60,033 bases of DNA from Porphyromonadaceae bacterium UBA7203 (GTDB taxonomy: Bacteria > Bacteroidota > Bacteroidia > Bacteroidales > Muribaculaceae), in NCBI GenBank assembly GCA_002490725.1, contig DKUN01000018.1:1-60033 (forward strand), in the 5' to 3' direction. The notes under the pieces were generated by a model that saw only the letters and a list, made by a program, of their open reading frames with translations, ran no database searches and was not told the DNA's origin. Position numbers and translations under genes: made by a program. Of this stretch, positions 42,359-51,500 are shown piece after piece (position 1 is the first letter of the stretch; each line of letters begins with the position of its first letter).

Positions 42359-44232
42359 TTGGCTTTTTTGAGCACTTTTTTGTTGACCTTGACGGGGTAG
42401 GTCGCGCGCAGCTCCTTGACGAAGTTTTCTTCGAGCTCGCGGGTCCAGTCATTTGTTACGCGGTTGCGAACGTCGGCAACTTCTTCAGGGCCGTTGATTA
42501 TGTGGCCCATGTAGGTGGTGAACGCTACCCAGCGGTTTTTGAGTGCGGGTTTGGGGCCGTTGAAGGCAATGTAGTCAACCACCTGGTTTTCGCCCTGAGG
42601 GAGCACGGCGCGTTCAATGCGGATCTTGCCGGCAAAGTTGGCGCGAAGGCTGTCGGCAAGCACTTCGGGGGTCGGAGCGACCTCCTTGAGGTAGGTGTCG
42701 ATGGCCGATATGAGCGAGTCGGAGAGCGAGTAAATGACGTAGCCTTTCCAGCGGGGTTCGTTGAAGGCATATTTCTCGCGGTTTTGCTTGAAGTATTCTT
42801 CAAGAGCCTCGGGGTCTTCGGCGGGGCGGTTCCAAATGTTCTTTTCGAGCGATGCAACGAGCATCAGGCCGTCGGAATATTCCTTTGAAAGGTTGCGAAA
42901 TTCGGGGTATTTCTGCTCGAGGCGGTGGTCTTCGTAGCTGACGGTTACCTGGTCGAGGCGCTCGTTGAGGCGCTCGTCAATCGTTGAGGCGGCGTCTTGA
43001 GCGGGTGCGAAGCGGTAGCCCGGCGCCAGGAATTCGCCGATGCTGACGGTGCTGTCGCCGACCGTAATCAGCGGGGTGGCGTCGGTTGCAAGAACCACGG
43101 CGGCCGAGTCATAGCCCAGTCGGGTAACTTCGTTCAGGAGTTTTTCGCGACCTGCGGTTTCGATGCGTGCGCCATATTCCTTGCGGAGCTGTTCGGTGCG
43201 GGCCTGGCGGGGGCGCAGGCTGCGCGAGTCGCGCTTGATGATTTGTGCGGCTGCTTCGATTATTTCGTCGCGCGACTTGGAGCGCGATTCGTATTTCTTG
43301 GCAATGTGCCAGCCGAATCGGGTGGTGAAGGGTTCGGAGATGGCGCCGTTTTCAAGAGCGAAAATGGCGTTTTCGAATTCGGGCACCATCTGGCCGCGAC
43401 CAAAGAAGCCGAGGTCGCCGCCATTGCGCTTCGAGGGACAGTCGCTGAGCGTTTTGGCCAGGGCCTCGAACGAGGCGCCGTTGCGCAGCAGGGTGTAGAT
43501 GGAGTCGATGCGCGCTTTTGCGGCAGCCGAGTCGCCGCCCTGTTCGAGTTTGACGAGGATGTGTGCGCCGTGGACTTCGCCCGAGGTTGCGCGTTCGGCA
43601 GTGGGGCGTACAATGTGGAAGCCGTAGGGAGTACGGGCCACGGGCGAGATTTCGTTCAGCGGAGTTTCGAAAGCGATTTCTTCGAACTCGTAGGGGAACT
43701 GGTTGGCGCGAATCCAGTCATAGCGGCCGCCGTTCTGCGGGGCCGAGGGATCGATCGAGTATTTCTTGACCAGTTCATAGAAGTCGGCTTTACCTGCGGC
43801 CAGCAGGGAGTGGAGCGAGTCGGCCAGCGCGCGATCGGTGAGCGGGAGCATGAGGTGGTCGAGCTTAACCTCGCGCTGTGAGTGCTGATATGCACTTTCG
43901 AGCAGCTGGTTATAGACAGTTGAGTCCGACAGGTAGGGCTCGGCGAGCTCGCTGCGATATTCGCGGAAGTCCTTGATGTAGGAGGCCGTGGTATCCTGGC
44001 GTTCGGCGCGGGCGCGTGCAACCTTGAGCTTGTAGTCGATAAAGCGTTCGAGATACTGCTCGGGGGTTTCGTGTTCGACTTCGTTGCCGTCGTTTTTGTG
44101 ATAGAAGTATTCGAATTCGCTGAGTGTCACGGCCTCGCCGTTGACCGTCAGCAGCACGGGGTCTTTAGGAGCTTTGGCGGCTAATGTCAGCACGCCTATG
44201 CCGATGAGAACCGGTATGAGAAGTTTCTTCAT
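42355..44232 (-). CDS. SurA/PpiD-type peptidyl-prolyl isomerase
   Basis: This 625-residue periplasmic protein has a signal sequence (MKKLLIPVLIGIGVLTLAA), a helical chaperone domain and two parvulin-type domains: about residues 120-215 (VKLDHLMLPL to GFHIVRPT) and about 225-320 (VHGAHILVKLEQGG, DLGFFGRGQMVPEFENAIF, FGWHIAKKYE). A long C-terminal chaperone part ends in NFVKELRATYPVKVNKKVL. It helps outer-membrane proteins fold. It follows guaB by nine bases and overlaps the next gene by four, an arrangement seen in many Bacteroidetes. Confidence 0.9.
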   Translation of the reverse strand: MKKLLIPVLIGIGVLTLAAKAPKDPVLLTVNGEAVTLSEFEYFYHKNDGNEVEHETPEQYLERFIDYKLKVARARAERQDTTASYIKDFREYRSELAEPYLSDSTVYNQLLESAYQHSQREVKLDHLMLPLTDRALADSLHSLLAAGKADFYELVKKYSIDPSAPQNGGRYDWIRANQFPYEFEEIAFETPLNEISPVARTPYGFHIVRPTAERATSGEVHGAHILVKLEQGGDSAAAKARIDSIYTLLRNGASFEALAKTLSDCPSKRNGGDLGFFGRGQMVPEFENAIFALENGAISEPFTTRFGWHIAKKYESRSKSRDEIIEAAAQIIKRDSRSLRPRQARTEQLRKEYGARIETAGREKLLNEVTRLGYDSAAVVLATDATPLITVGDSTVSIGEFLAPGYRFAPAQDAASTIDERLNERLDQVTVSYEDHRLEQKYPEFRNLSKEYSDGLMLVASLEKNIWNRPAEDPEALEEYFKQNREKYAFNEPRWKGYVIYSLSDSLISAIDTYLKEVAPTPEVLADSLRANFAGKIRIERAVLPQGENQVVDYIAFNGPKPALKNRWVAFTTYMGHIINGPEEVADVRNRVTNDWTRELEENFVKELRATYPVKVNKKVLKKAK

Positions 44233-44241
44233 GATTGACTG

Positions 44242-45720
44242 TTAGTTAGCGTTGGCGCTGTAGTTGGGGGCTTCGGAGGTGATGGCCACGTCGTGGGGGT
44301 GGCTTTCGGCTACGCCGGCGTTGGTGATGCGGGTGAACTTGGCCGAGTGGAGAGCCTCGATGTTTGCTGCGCCGCAGTAGCCCATGCCGGAACGGAGGCC
44401 GCCGAGCATCTGGTAAACGACTTCGTAGAGCGAGCCCTTGTAGGGTACGCGGGCTGCGATGCCTTCGGGCACGAGCTTTTTGGCGTCGGAAACGTTGCCC
44501 TGGAAGTAGCGGTCTTTCGAGCCTTTTTCCATGGCTTCCAGCGAACCCATGCCGCGATAAGCTTTGTATTTTCGGCCGTTATAGATAATGGTGTCGCCGG
44601 GGGTCTCGTCCACGCCGGCGAGCATGCCGCCGAGCATTACGGAGTAGGCGCCTGCCGCCAGAGCCTTGACAATGTCGCCGCTGTAGCGGATGCCGCCGTC
44701 GGCAATCAGGGGTACACCGGTGCCTTCGAGCGCTTTGGCCACGTCGTAGACGGCCGAGAGCTGGGGCACGCCTACGCCGGCAATGACGCGGGTGGTGCAG
44801 ATTGAGCCGGGTCCGATGCCGACCTTGACGCCGTCGGCGCCGTTTTCAACCAGATAGCGGGCGGCGTCGCCGGTAGCGATATTGCCTACCACAACGTCGA
44901 TGTTGGGGAATTTGGTCTTGACTTCGCGGAGCACACGCACAACGCCGGCGCTGTGGCCGTGGGCCGTGTCGATGACGATTGCGTCGACGCCTGCCTCGAC
45001 GAGGGCCGATGCGCGCTCGATGCTGTCGGCGGTCACGCCGATGCCGGCCGCAACGCGCAGGCGGCCGTATTTATCCTTACAGGCCATGGGTTTGTCTTTG
45101 GCCTTGGTGATGTCTTTGTAGGTGACGAGGCCGAGCAGGCGGCCGTCGGGGTCAACCACGGGGAGTTTCTCGATTTTGTGCTGCTGGAGAATGCGGGCTG
45201 CTTCTTCGAGGTCGGTGCTTTGCGAGGTGGTGACGAGGTTTTCTTTGGTCATCACTTCGTCGATGGGGCGGTTGTGGTCGGTTTCAAAGCGCAGGTCGCG
45301 GTTGGTCACGATGCCTACCAGATGGCGCTTTTCGTCAACGACGGGAATGCCGCCGATGTGATATTCCTCCATTATGGCGAGTGCGTCGGCGACCGTCGAG
45401 CCGCGTTCAATGGTGACGGGGTCGGTAATCATGCCGTTTTCGGCTCGCTTGACTGCATGGACCTGGCGGGCCTGCTCGGCGATCGACATGTTTTTGTGGA
45501 TAACGCCGATGCCTCCTTCGCGAGCAATGGCGATTGCCAGTGTGGCTTCGGTCACTGTGTCCATTGCCGCCGAAATGAGCGGAACGTTAAGAGTGATGTT
45601 GCGTGAGAACTTGGTTGCGAGGTTCACGTCGCGGGGTAATACTTCGGAATACGCGGGAATTAACAGGACATCGTCAAAGGTGAGTCCGTCCATTTTCACT
45701 CTATCGGCAATAAACGACAT
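44242..45720 (-). CDS. guaB: IMP dehydrogenase
   Basis: This 492-residue enzyme makes XMP from IMP with NAD, the first committed step to GMP. The catalytic loop GIGPGSICTTRVIAGVG contains C308. Two CBS domains sit within the barrel (about residues 95-205; NGMITDPVTIERGSTVADAL and GIVTNRDLRFETD). The flap motif YRGMGSLEAMEKG and the C-terminal QMLGGLRSGMGYCGA region are standard. It begins a unit that continues into the two periplasmic folding factors, and has a consensus promoter. Confidence 0.98.
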   Translation of the reverse strand: MSFIADRVKMDGLTFDDVLLIPAYSEVLPRDVNLATKFSRNITLNVPLISAAMDTVTEATLAIAIAREGGIGVIHKNMSIAEQARQVHAVKRAENGMITDPVTIERGSTVADALAIMEEYHIGGIPVVDEKRHLVGIVTNRDLRFETDHNRPIDEVMTKENLVTTSQSTDLEEAARILQQHKIEKLPVVDPDGRLLGLVTYKDITKAKDKPMACKDKYGRLRVAAGIGVTADSIERASALVEAGVDAIVIDTAHGHSAGVVRVLREVKTKFPNIDVVVGNIATGDAARYLVENGADGVKVGIGPGSICTTRVIAGVGVPQLSAVYDVAKALEGTGVPLIADGGIRYSGDIVKALAAGAYSVMLGGMLAGVDETPGDTIIYNGRKYKAYRGMGSLEAMEKGSKDRYFQGNVSDAKKLVPEGIAARVPYKGSLYEVVYQMLGGLRSGMGYCGAANIEALHSAKFTRITNAGVAESHPHDVAITSEAPNYSANAN

Positions 45721-45761
45721 AATTAGTATGTATTGTTTTAATTAGTGTATAAAATTGCACG

Positions 45762-45792
45762 CAAAGTTACGCAAAAATCACGAAACGTGCAA
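45762..45792 (-). promoter_or_regulatory. guaB promoter
   Basis: On the minus strand TTG (45792-45790), 20 bases, then TAACTTTG (45769-45762), about 42 bases before the guaB start codon. Confidence 0.7.
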
Positions 45793-45812
45793 GTGCGGGC
45801 CTGTGGAAATGA

Positions 45813-45845
45813 AACGGGCCGCACCGGCTGTCGGTGCGACCCGTT
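45813..45845 (-). terminator. strong hairpin terminator of the 800-residue secreted protein gene
   Basis: Two 14-base arms (45813-45826 and 45832-45845) pair with one C-A mismatch around a five-base loop. In the minus direction TTTCATTT follows. It lies 25 bases past the stop. Confidence 0.75.
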
Positions 45846-45870
45846 ATCAGGAGGGTAGGGTAAGCGGGTG

Positions 45871-48273
45871 TTATTTCACCAGAACCTTGCGGCCGTTGAT
45901 GATGTTGATGCCCTTGACGGGGGCGCTGAGGCGGCGGCCCTGCAGGTCGAAGATTACAGTGGCGTCATTGCGGGCGGCGTCGAACTCATTGATGCCGGTC
46001 GAGATGTTGCCGTTATCGTCGAGCTCGATGGTGGTTACAACGGGACGCGAGAATTTGTTGGCGCCTACTTTGACGAGCGCGAGGGGCAGCTCGATTTCAT
46101 AGCTGTTGCCGTTGGCCATGCTGTTGTCGGGGTCAAGCTGGAAGGTGATGGTGTTGTTTTCCGAGTCATGCTGCAGCGATGAGGGCGACAGCGTAAAGTC
46201 GCTTTCCGAGCGGGTGGCGGTCTGCTTGGATGTTACTTTGATGGCGTGGAGGGTTTCGTGATAGCCCTCGTGGAGGCTTACGCCGTCGGCATGGGTCAGG
46301 GTCATTACGAATCCGGCGTTTTCATCTTTGGTGATTTCTGCGATGATGTTGTCGGAGTAGTCGTCGAGTTCAGGCGAATAAGCATACCAGGAAGAGGCGA
46401 GGCCTGAGTGGTAGCCGATAACGTTTCCGTCATTTGCCGCGTGCAAATACTGACGTGATTCCAGGCTGTTGTAGATGGCTACAACGTGTTTGTTTTCGAT
46501 GGTCTGAGCGTCAACCGAAATCATTGCGGGTTCGTCGGTCACGTTGCATGCGTATGTAGCGTCGGGGCCTGCGAGATATTTGCCGGTCGAGTAGTTGTAC
46601 ATCGAAACTTTGCCGGTTTCGTCGCAGTTGTCAATGACCCAGATGCCGTTCAGACCTACTGGTTGAGCGGATGCTGCGATGCACTTGACGGCGCCGTTGT
46701 TGTCAGTGTAGATATAGGGGTTGTTGTTACGGGCGGGGTTGGCGAATATGACGTGCTTGCCTACCGAGGCCGCCTTCATTGCCAGGATGTCATCGTTCGA
46801 CGGGGTGAGTGCGATTGCTCTGAAAGCCTGAACTTCTTCGTCGGTGAATTCGTCGTCGTCACCGATGGCTGCTGCCAGCGCTTCGAGGCGTTTGCTGCAG
46901 ATTTCTTCGGCCTTTTCGCTGAATATGCTGCTGTTGAGCCAGGGCCCGAAATTGTTGCGGAGTGATGTCTCTGTCAGTTCGAGCATTTCGCTGCGGGTAA
47001 GGTTGCTGCCTATTTTAGAATAGTCAAGGGTGATGGTCTTGGTTTCGTTGTTGACTGTGAAAAGCGGATTCGGTTTTTCGGCGATTTCGGTAATGGTGAA
47101 GTCGGCGGCTGTCAGTTCGGCTCCTTTGGTGACGAAATAGTTGCCGTTGTTGTAGACCTTGGCTATGCCTTTGTTTTCAGGACTGTTGCAGGTGATGGAC
47201 GCATCGTAGGTTACGGAAGCGGCTGCCGGAGCATTGAGAATGCTGACGGTCCAGATGTCGAATTCGGCGGAGGGATCGGCGCTGACAATTTCGTAGCGGT
47301 TGGCGGTATGACGTCCTGACTGGCCAACGTAGGGGCTTTCGGCTCCGTTGTTGGTATATGTGCTCCAGTAGCCGCCGATTGTTACGCGGGGAACATAGCC
47401 CTCCTCAGCGGTGTCGGTGGTCATCGAGGCTATATTCACGTTTGCGGTGTTGCGGTTAGAGGTGCAGTTGGAGTTGATATAGTGGCCGTTGGCCGACTTG
47501 AATTGTACGCTGGTGGTCGTGGCGGTCTTGTTGCCGACGTTGATGTAGATATATTTGTTGGCCGGCGTCGTTTCGCTGTAGGCGCTGACAAATTTGAGAG
47601 AGTACTGGTTGTTGGCGTTCTGGAAGAATTCGTTGTCGGCGTTTACGACATAATTGTTGTCGATGCCGGTGGCGTTACCTTTGATGAACTTGATGAGATA
47701 CCAGCCTGATGTTGCCGGCATGGAGCGGCGGCGGAGCGTGATGGTGAACTTGGGAATCGAAACGGGCTGGTTTGCACCATTGATTCTGAACGATGCGGTC
47801 TGTTCTTCGGTAAAATTGCCCTCGAAGGTCTGGGCGGTTGTCTCTACAGTCGTGGCTTCGGTTGCTGTGCCGATAGTGATGGTGGGGATGTCGGTGCCGG
47901 TATAGGTAGTAGACGCTTCGAATGAGAAGGAAGCTACATAGTAGTCAGGATCTTCACTCGCTACGTTATAGACCGAAGATTTTGACTGGCCGGAGTGCAG
48001 AGTGAACGCATTGTTTGCTGTCGAAATATTGTTGGCTTTGGAGGCTACGGTAATAGATGCGACCGGGTTGGTCTGGCTGACAATTCTGGCCTTGACTCCG
48101 GCGACGGATGCCCAGTCGTTGTTCTGCCATCTATATAAAGATGAGTTTGCGGTTGTCATTTCAACCGAGTATTCATAAGATTTGCTGAAGTCGTCGGCAA
48201 TAGCCGTTTCTTGAGCAAAGACAGGTGCGGCTGAAAGCGATAATATCAGCGCCGACAGGTAAAAGTTTTTCAT
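45871..48273 (-). CDS. large secreted protein of unknown function with C-terminal sorting-like tail
   Basis: The start is placed at MKNFYLSALILSLSAAPVFA, a clear signal peptide, giving 800 residues. The longer frame adds 19 polar residues. The N-terminal part is Ser/Thr/Asn-rich and strand-rich. The central part has SGWYLIKFIKGNATGIDNNY and ANKYIYINVGN blocks like those at the front of large secreted glycosidases and sialidases of this group. A helical patch (about 455-510) separates it from a second strand-rich half with HVVAIYNSLESRQYLHAAND. The end, VIFDLQGRRLSAPVKGINII then NGRKVLVK, resembles the short type IX or Por-like C-terminal domain. It may bind glycans or host polymers; no catalytic motif is visible. 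Confidence 0.7.
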   Translation of the reverse strand: MKNFYLSALILSLSAAPVFAQETAIADDFSKSYEYSVEMTTANSSLYRWQNNDWASVAGVKARIVSQTNPVASITVASKANNISTANNAFTLHSGQSKSSVYNVASEDPDYYVASFSFEASTTYTGTDIPTITIGTATEATTVETTAQTFEGNFTEEQTASFRINGANQPVSIPKFTITLRRRSMPATSGWYLIKFIKGNATGIDNNYVVNADNEFFQNANNQYSLKFVSAYSETTPANKYIYINVGNKTATTTSVQFKSANGHYINSNCTSNRNTANVNIASMTTDTAEEGYVPRVTIGGYWSTYTNNGAESPYVGQSGRHTANRYEIVSADPSAEFDIWTVSILNAPAAASVTYDASITCNSPENKGIAKVYNNGNYFVTKGAELTAADFTITEIAEKPNPLFTVNNETKTITLDYSKIGSNLTRSEMLELTETSLRNNFGPWLNSSIFSEKAEEICSKRLEALAAAIGDDDEFTDEEVQAFRAIALTPSNDDILAMKAASVGKHVIFANPARNNNPYIYTDNNGAVKCIAASAQPVGLNGIWVIDNCDETGKVSMYNYSTGKYLAGPDATYACNVTDEPAMISVDAQTIENKHVVAIYNSLESRQYLHAANDGNVIGYHSGLASSWYAYSPELDDYSDNIIAEITKDENAGFVMTLTHADGVSLHEGYHETLHAIKVTSKQTATRSESDFTLSPSSLQHDSENNTITFQLDPDNSMANGNSYEIELPLALVKVGANKFSRPVVTTIELDDNGNISTGINEFDAARNDATVIFDLQGRRLSAPVKGINIINGRKVLVK

Positions 48274-48316
48274 GAATGATTGGTATGATTGATTAGTATG
48301 TGTAATTTTATCTTTG

Positions 48317-48346
48317 CAAATGTAGTGCAATAATTACCCCCCCAAA
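48317..48346 (-). promoter_or_regulatory. promoter of the 800-residue secreted protein gene, with G7 tract
   Basis: On the minus strand TTTG (48346-48343) runs directly into a G tract (seven G, 48343-48337). TACATTTG (48324-48317) follows 18 bases after TTTG. A change in tract length would change the spacing. Confidence 0.6.
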
Positions 48347-48433
48347 GTCTTTAACAAAAATTAACCCTTTTTAATGTGCTCGCAGCTCGATAAACAGCTC
48401 TATAAAGTGGTAGCTTACGTGCAAGGCCGTCGG

Positions 48434-48464
48434 TTGTGAGTTTCAGGTATTATCACTATATTTG
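48434..48464 (+). promoter_or_regulatory. promoter of the GH89 gene
   Basis: TTG (48434-48436), 20 bases, then TATATTTG (48457-48464), a full match, about 40 bases before the start codon. Confidence 0.7.
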
Positions 48465-48504
48465 CCGATAATTTATCATACATATTATCACATCATCGTT
48501 TACC

Positions 48505-51500
48505 ATGAAATTAAGCATGAATCTGCGCACGGCGGCAATAGCCCTCGGTTTGGTTGCTGCCAACTGGGCATTTGCGGCAGTGGAAAATCCACAGTCGGTC
48601 ATGGACCTGCTTGACCGCGTCGGCGGTCCGGGCACGTCGTCCCGAATCATCACGATAGTTGATGACTCGTTCAAGGGCGCCGACGGATCCGAGAAATTCA
48701 GAATTTCGTCGCGCGACGGCAAACCATGTATAACCGGCACAACGCTGAGCGCCGTGACCACCGGTGTCGGATGGTATCTCAATCACACGGCAAACGTCAA
48801 TCCGGCCTGGAATAATCCGCACCCCGACCTGACGTCGCTGCCCATTCCGAGCGGCGACGAAGAGCACACCACCGTTGCGCCGTATCGTTACTATCTGAAC
48901 TACTGCACATTCTCCTACTCAATGAGCACCTGGACCTGGGAGCGCTGGCAGGAAGAAATTGACTGGATGGCGCTTCACGGCATCAATATGCCGCTGCAGA
49001 TTGTGGGCCTCGAAGAGGTGTGGCGCAAATTCCTGATGGAAGACTATGGCTATAGCCGCGACGAGGCCAACGCGTTTGTCGGCGGCCCCTGCTTTATGGC
49101 GTGGTTCGGCATGAACAACCTGCAAGGGTGGGGCGGACCTAACCCCGACTGGTGGTATGAGCGCCAGGCCGCATTGGGCAAGAAGATTAACGAGCGGATG
49201 AAAGCACTGGGCATTGAGCCGGTGCTGCCCGGTTTTGCAGGCATGGTGCCTGATAACTTTACGAAGAAAACCGGCATCGCCGCCACGTCGCAGGGCGGAT
49301 GGTGCGGCTACACCCGTCCCTATATCGTAGACTCTACGGGCGAGAACTTCGGCGAAGTGGCCTCGAAATATTACGCGCGCCTCAAGGAGGTGATGGGCGA
49401 GAGCGCCTACTATTCGCTTGACCCCTACCATGAAGGCGGCGCCGCGCCGAGCGACCCCGGTCATGGCTATCGCAAAATGTATGAAGCCATGACGGCTGCC
49501 CGCCCCGACTCGAAGTGGGTTATTCAGAGCTGGCAGTGGAGCGGGGCCCAGCGTCAGTGTCTGGCCAACGTTCCCAAAGGCCGCCTCATAGTGCTTGACC
49601 TTTACAGCGACGGCCAGCCCGGCTGGAACAACTATGACGGCCACGATACGGTTTACTCCACCATTTTCAACTTTGGCGGCCGCACCGGCTTCTTCGGCCG
49701 TTTCAACGGCATTATCGACGGCTACTTCAACGCTCGCCAAACCGCATCGGTCAAGGGCATCGGCGCCGCGCCCGAGGCAATCGAGCAGACTCCCGTAATG
49801 TACGACCTGCTGTTTGAACTCCCCTGGATGGACTCCAAGCCCGACGCTGCCGAGTGGATGGCCGGTTACACCCGTCGCCGCTACAGCGCCGAGAGCACCG
49901 AAGCCGCCGAGGCCTGGGAACTGCTGCGCAGGTCGGCCCTCGATTGCCGCACCGGCCTCCAGGGCCCTCACGAAGCGGTAATGTGCGCCCGTCCTGATCT
50001 GACGGTCGACAGGGTTTCGTCGTGGGGCGGCTCGACCATATTCTATGACCAGAACATGACGGCAACCGCGGCTTATAAGATGCTTGCGGCCGGCCTGAGC
50101 GGCAATAACTACTCATATGACCTTACTGACCTGACCCGTCAGGCCATCACCGACTACTCCAAGAGCCTGCTCGCCGGTATTAAGGAGGCTCACTCGGCCG
50201 GCAATGCCGAACTCTTTGCAGCCCGCCGCGATGCCTTTTTGGAACTTATGCTCGACATCGACGAGTTGCTGAACACACATCCCGACTTCATGCTCGGCCA
50301 CTGGACCGAACGCGCGCGCAACATGGCCGACGAGGTCAGCGGCACCGGCGACAGCGACCGCAACTGGCTTGAACACGACAATGCACGCACTCTGATTTCC
50401 ACCTGGGGCCCCGAGGGCTCGGCCAATGGCGGCGGTCTGCGCGACTACAGCTACCGCCAGTGGGGCGGCATGGTCAAGGACTATTATTATGCGCGCTGGA
50501 AACAATGGTTCGACAACGGCATGAGCGCTCCCGCAGGCGGATGGTTCCGTTGGGAATGGAACTGGGCGCACAATAACCCCAAGCGCTATGAAACCACTCC
50601 GACCGGCGAGACCTCCGAAGTGGCGGCACGCCTGCTCGGCAAGTATCTGAGCGCATTTGAACCGAACATCAGCGGCGCCGAGGTCCGCTATATTCCCCGC
50701 ATGCTCGTAACCGACCTGCGCGGCAAACTCTATGACCGGGCCAAGCGCGGCGAATCATACTGTCCGCCGCTGGCCACCGCCGGCACGTCGATTGTAGAGA
50801 TTGCCGTTGACCTTAACCGCAGCACCCTGTTTGAGGATGACGAAAAGAGTTCGGGCAACTCGTTTGCGATTGCCGCCGACGCTCCCATAGGCGAACGCAG
50901 CGTGAAGGTGACCCTGGCCGACGGCACCGAACTCTACTATACTCTGAAAATCATTGAAGAAATTACGGCTGACCGCACTGTCAGCGTTGCAACCGAAGAC
51001 GCATCGCACGGCTCGGTCAGCATTGACGGCACCGACGCCCTGAGCGTTACCGGCAAGGAGTTCTACGTTCTGCGCGCCACTCCGACCGACAGCTATGATT
51101 TTGACCATTGGACCGACGCCACAGGCGCCGATGCGGGCAATGACAACCCCATGACCTACTATGGCAAGGAAAACGCCTCGTTTACCGCCCATTTTGTTGA
51201 AAACCGCTGGGGCGTGCCTGAAACCGACTTTGCCGACGGAGGAGACATTCAGGCCTATCGCCAGTGGGTCAGCGAACTGAAGCTGTCGCAACACGGCGAG
51301 GAAACCATCCTCTACTCCACGGCCGACATGCCCGCGAAGCAGTTCGTTACCGTGCCTACGCGCATCAAGGCCGCTCCCGGCGCCGAATTCTCAATCGACT
51401 GGAACGGCGGCGACGGCCTGCAGTATCTGTTCCTGACCGCCTATGCCGACTATAACGGCGACGGCGTCTTCGACATCAACAGTGATGAACTCATTGCCAC

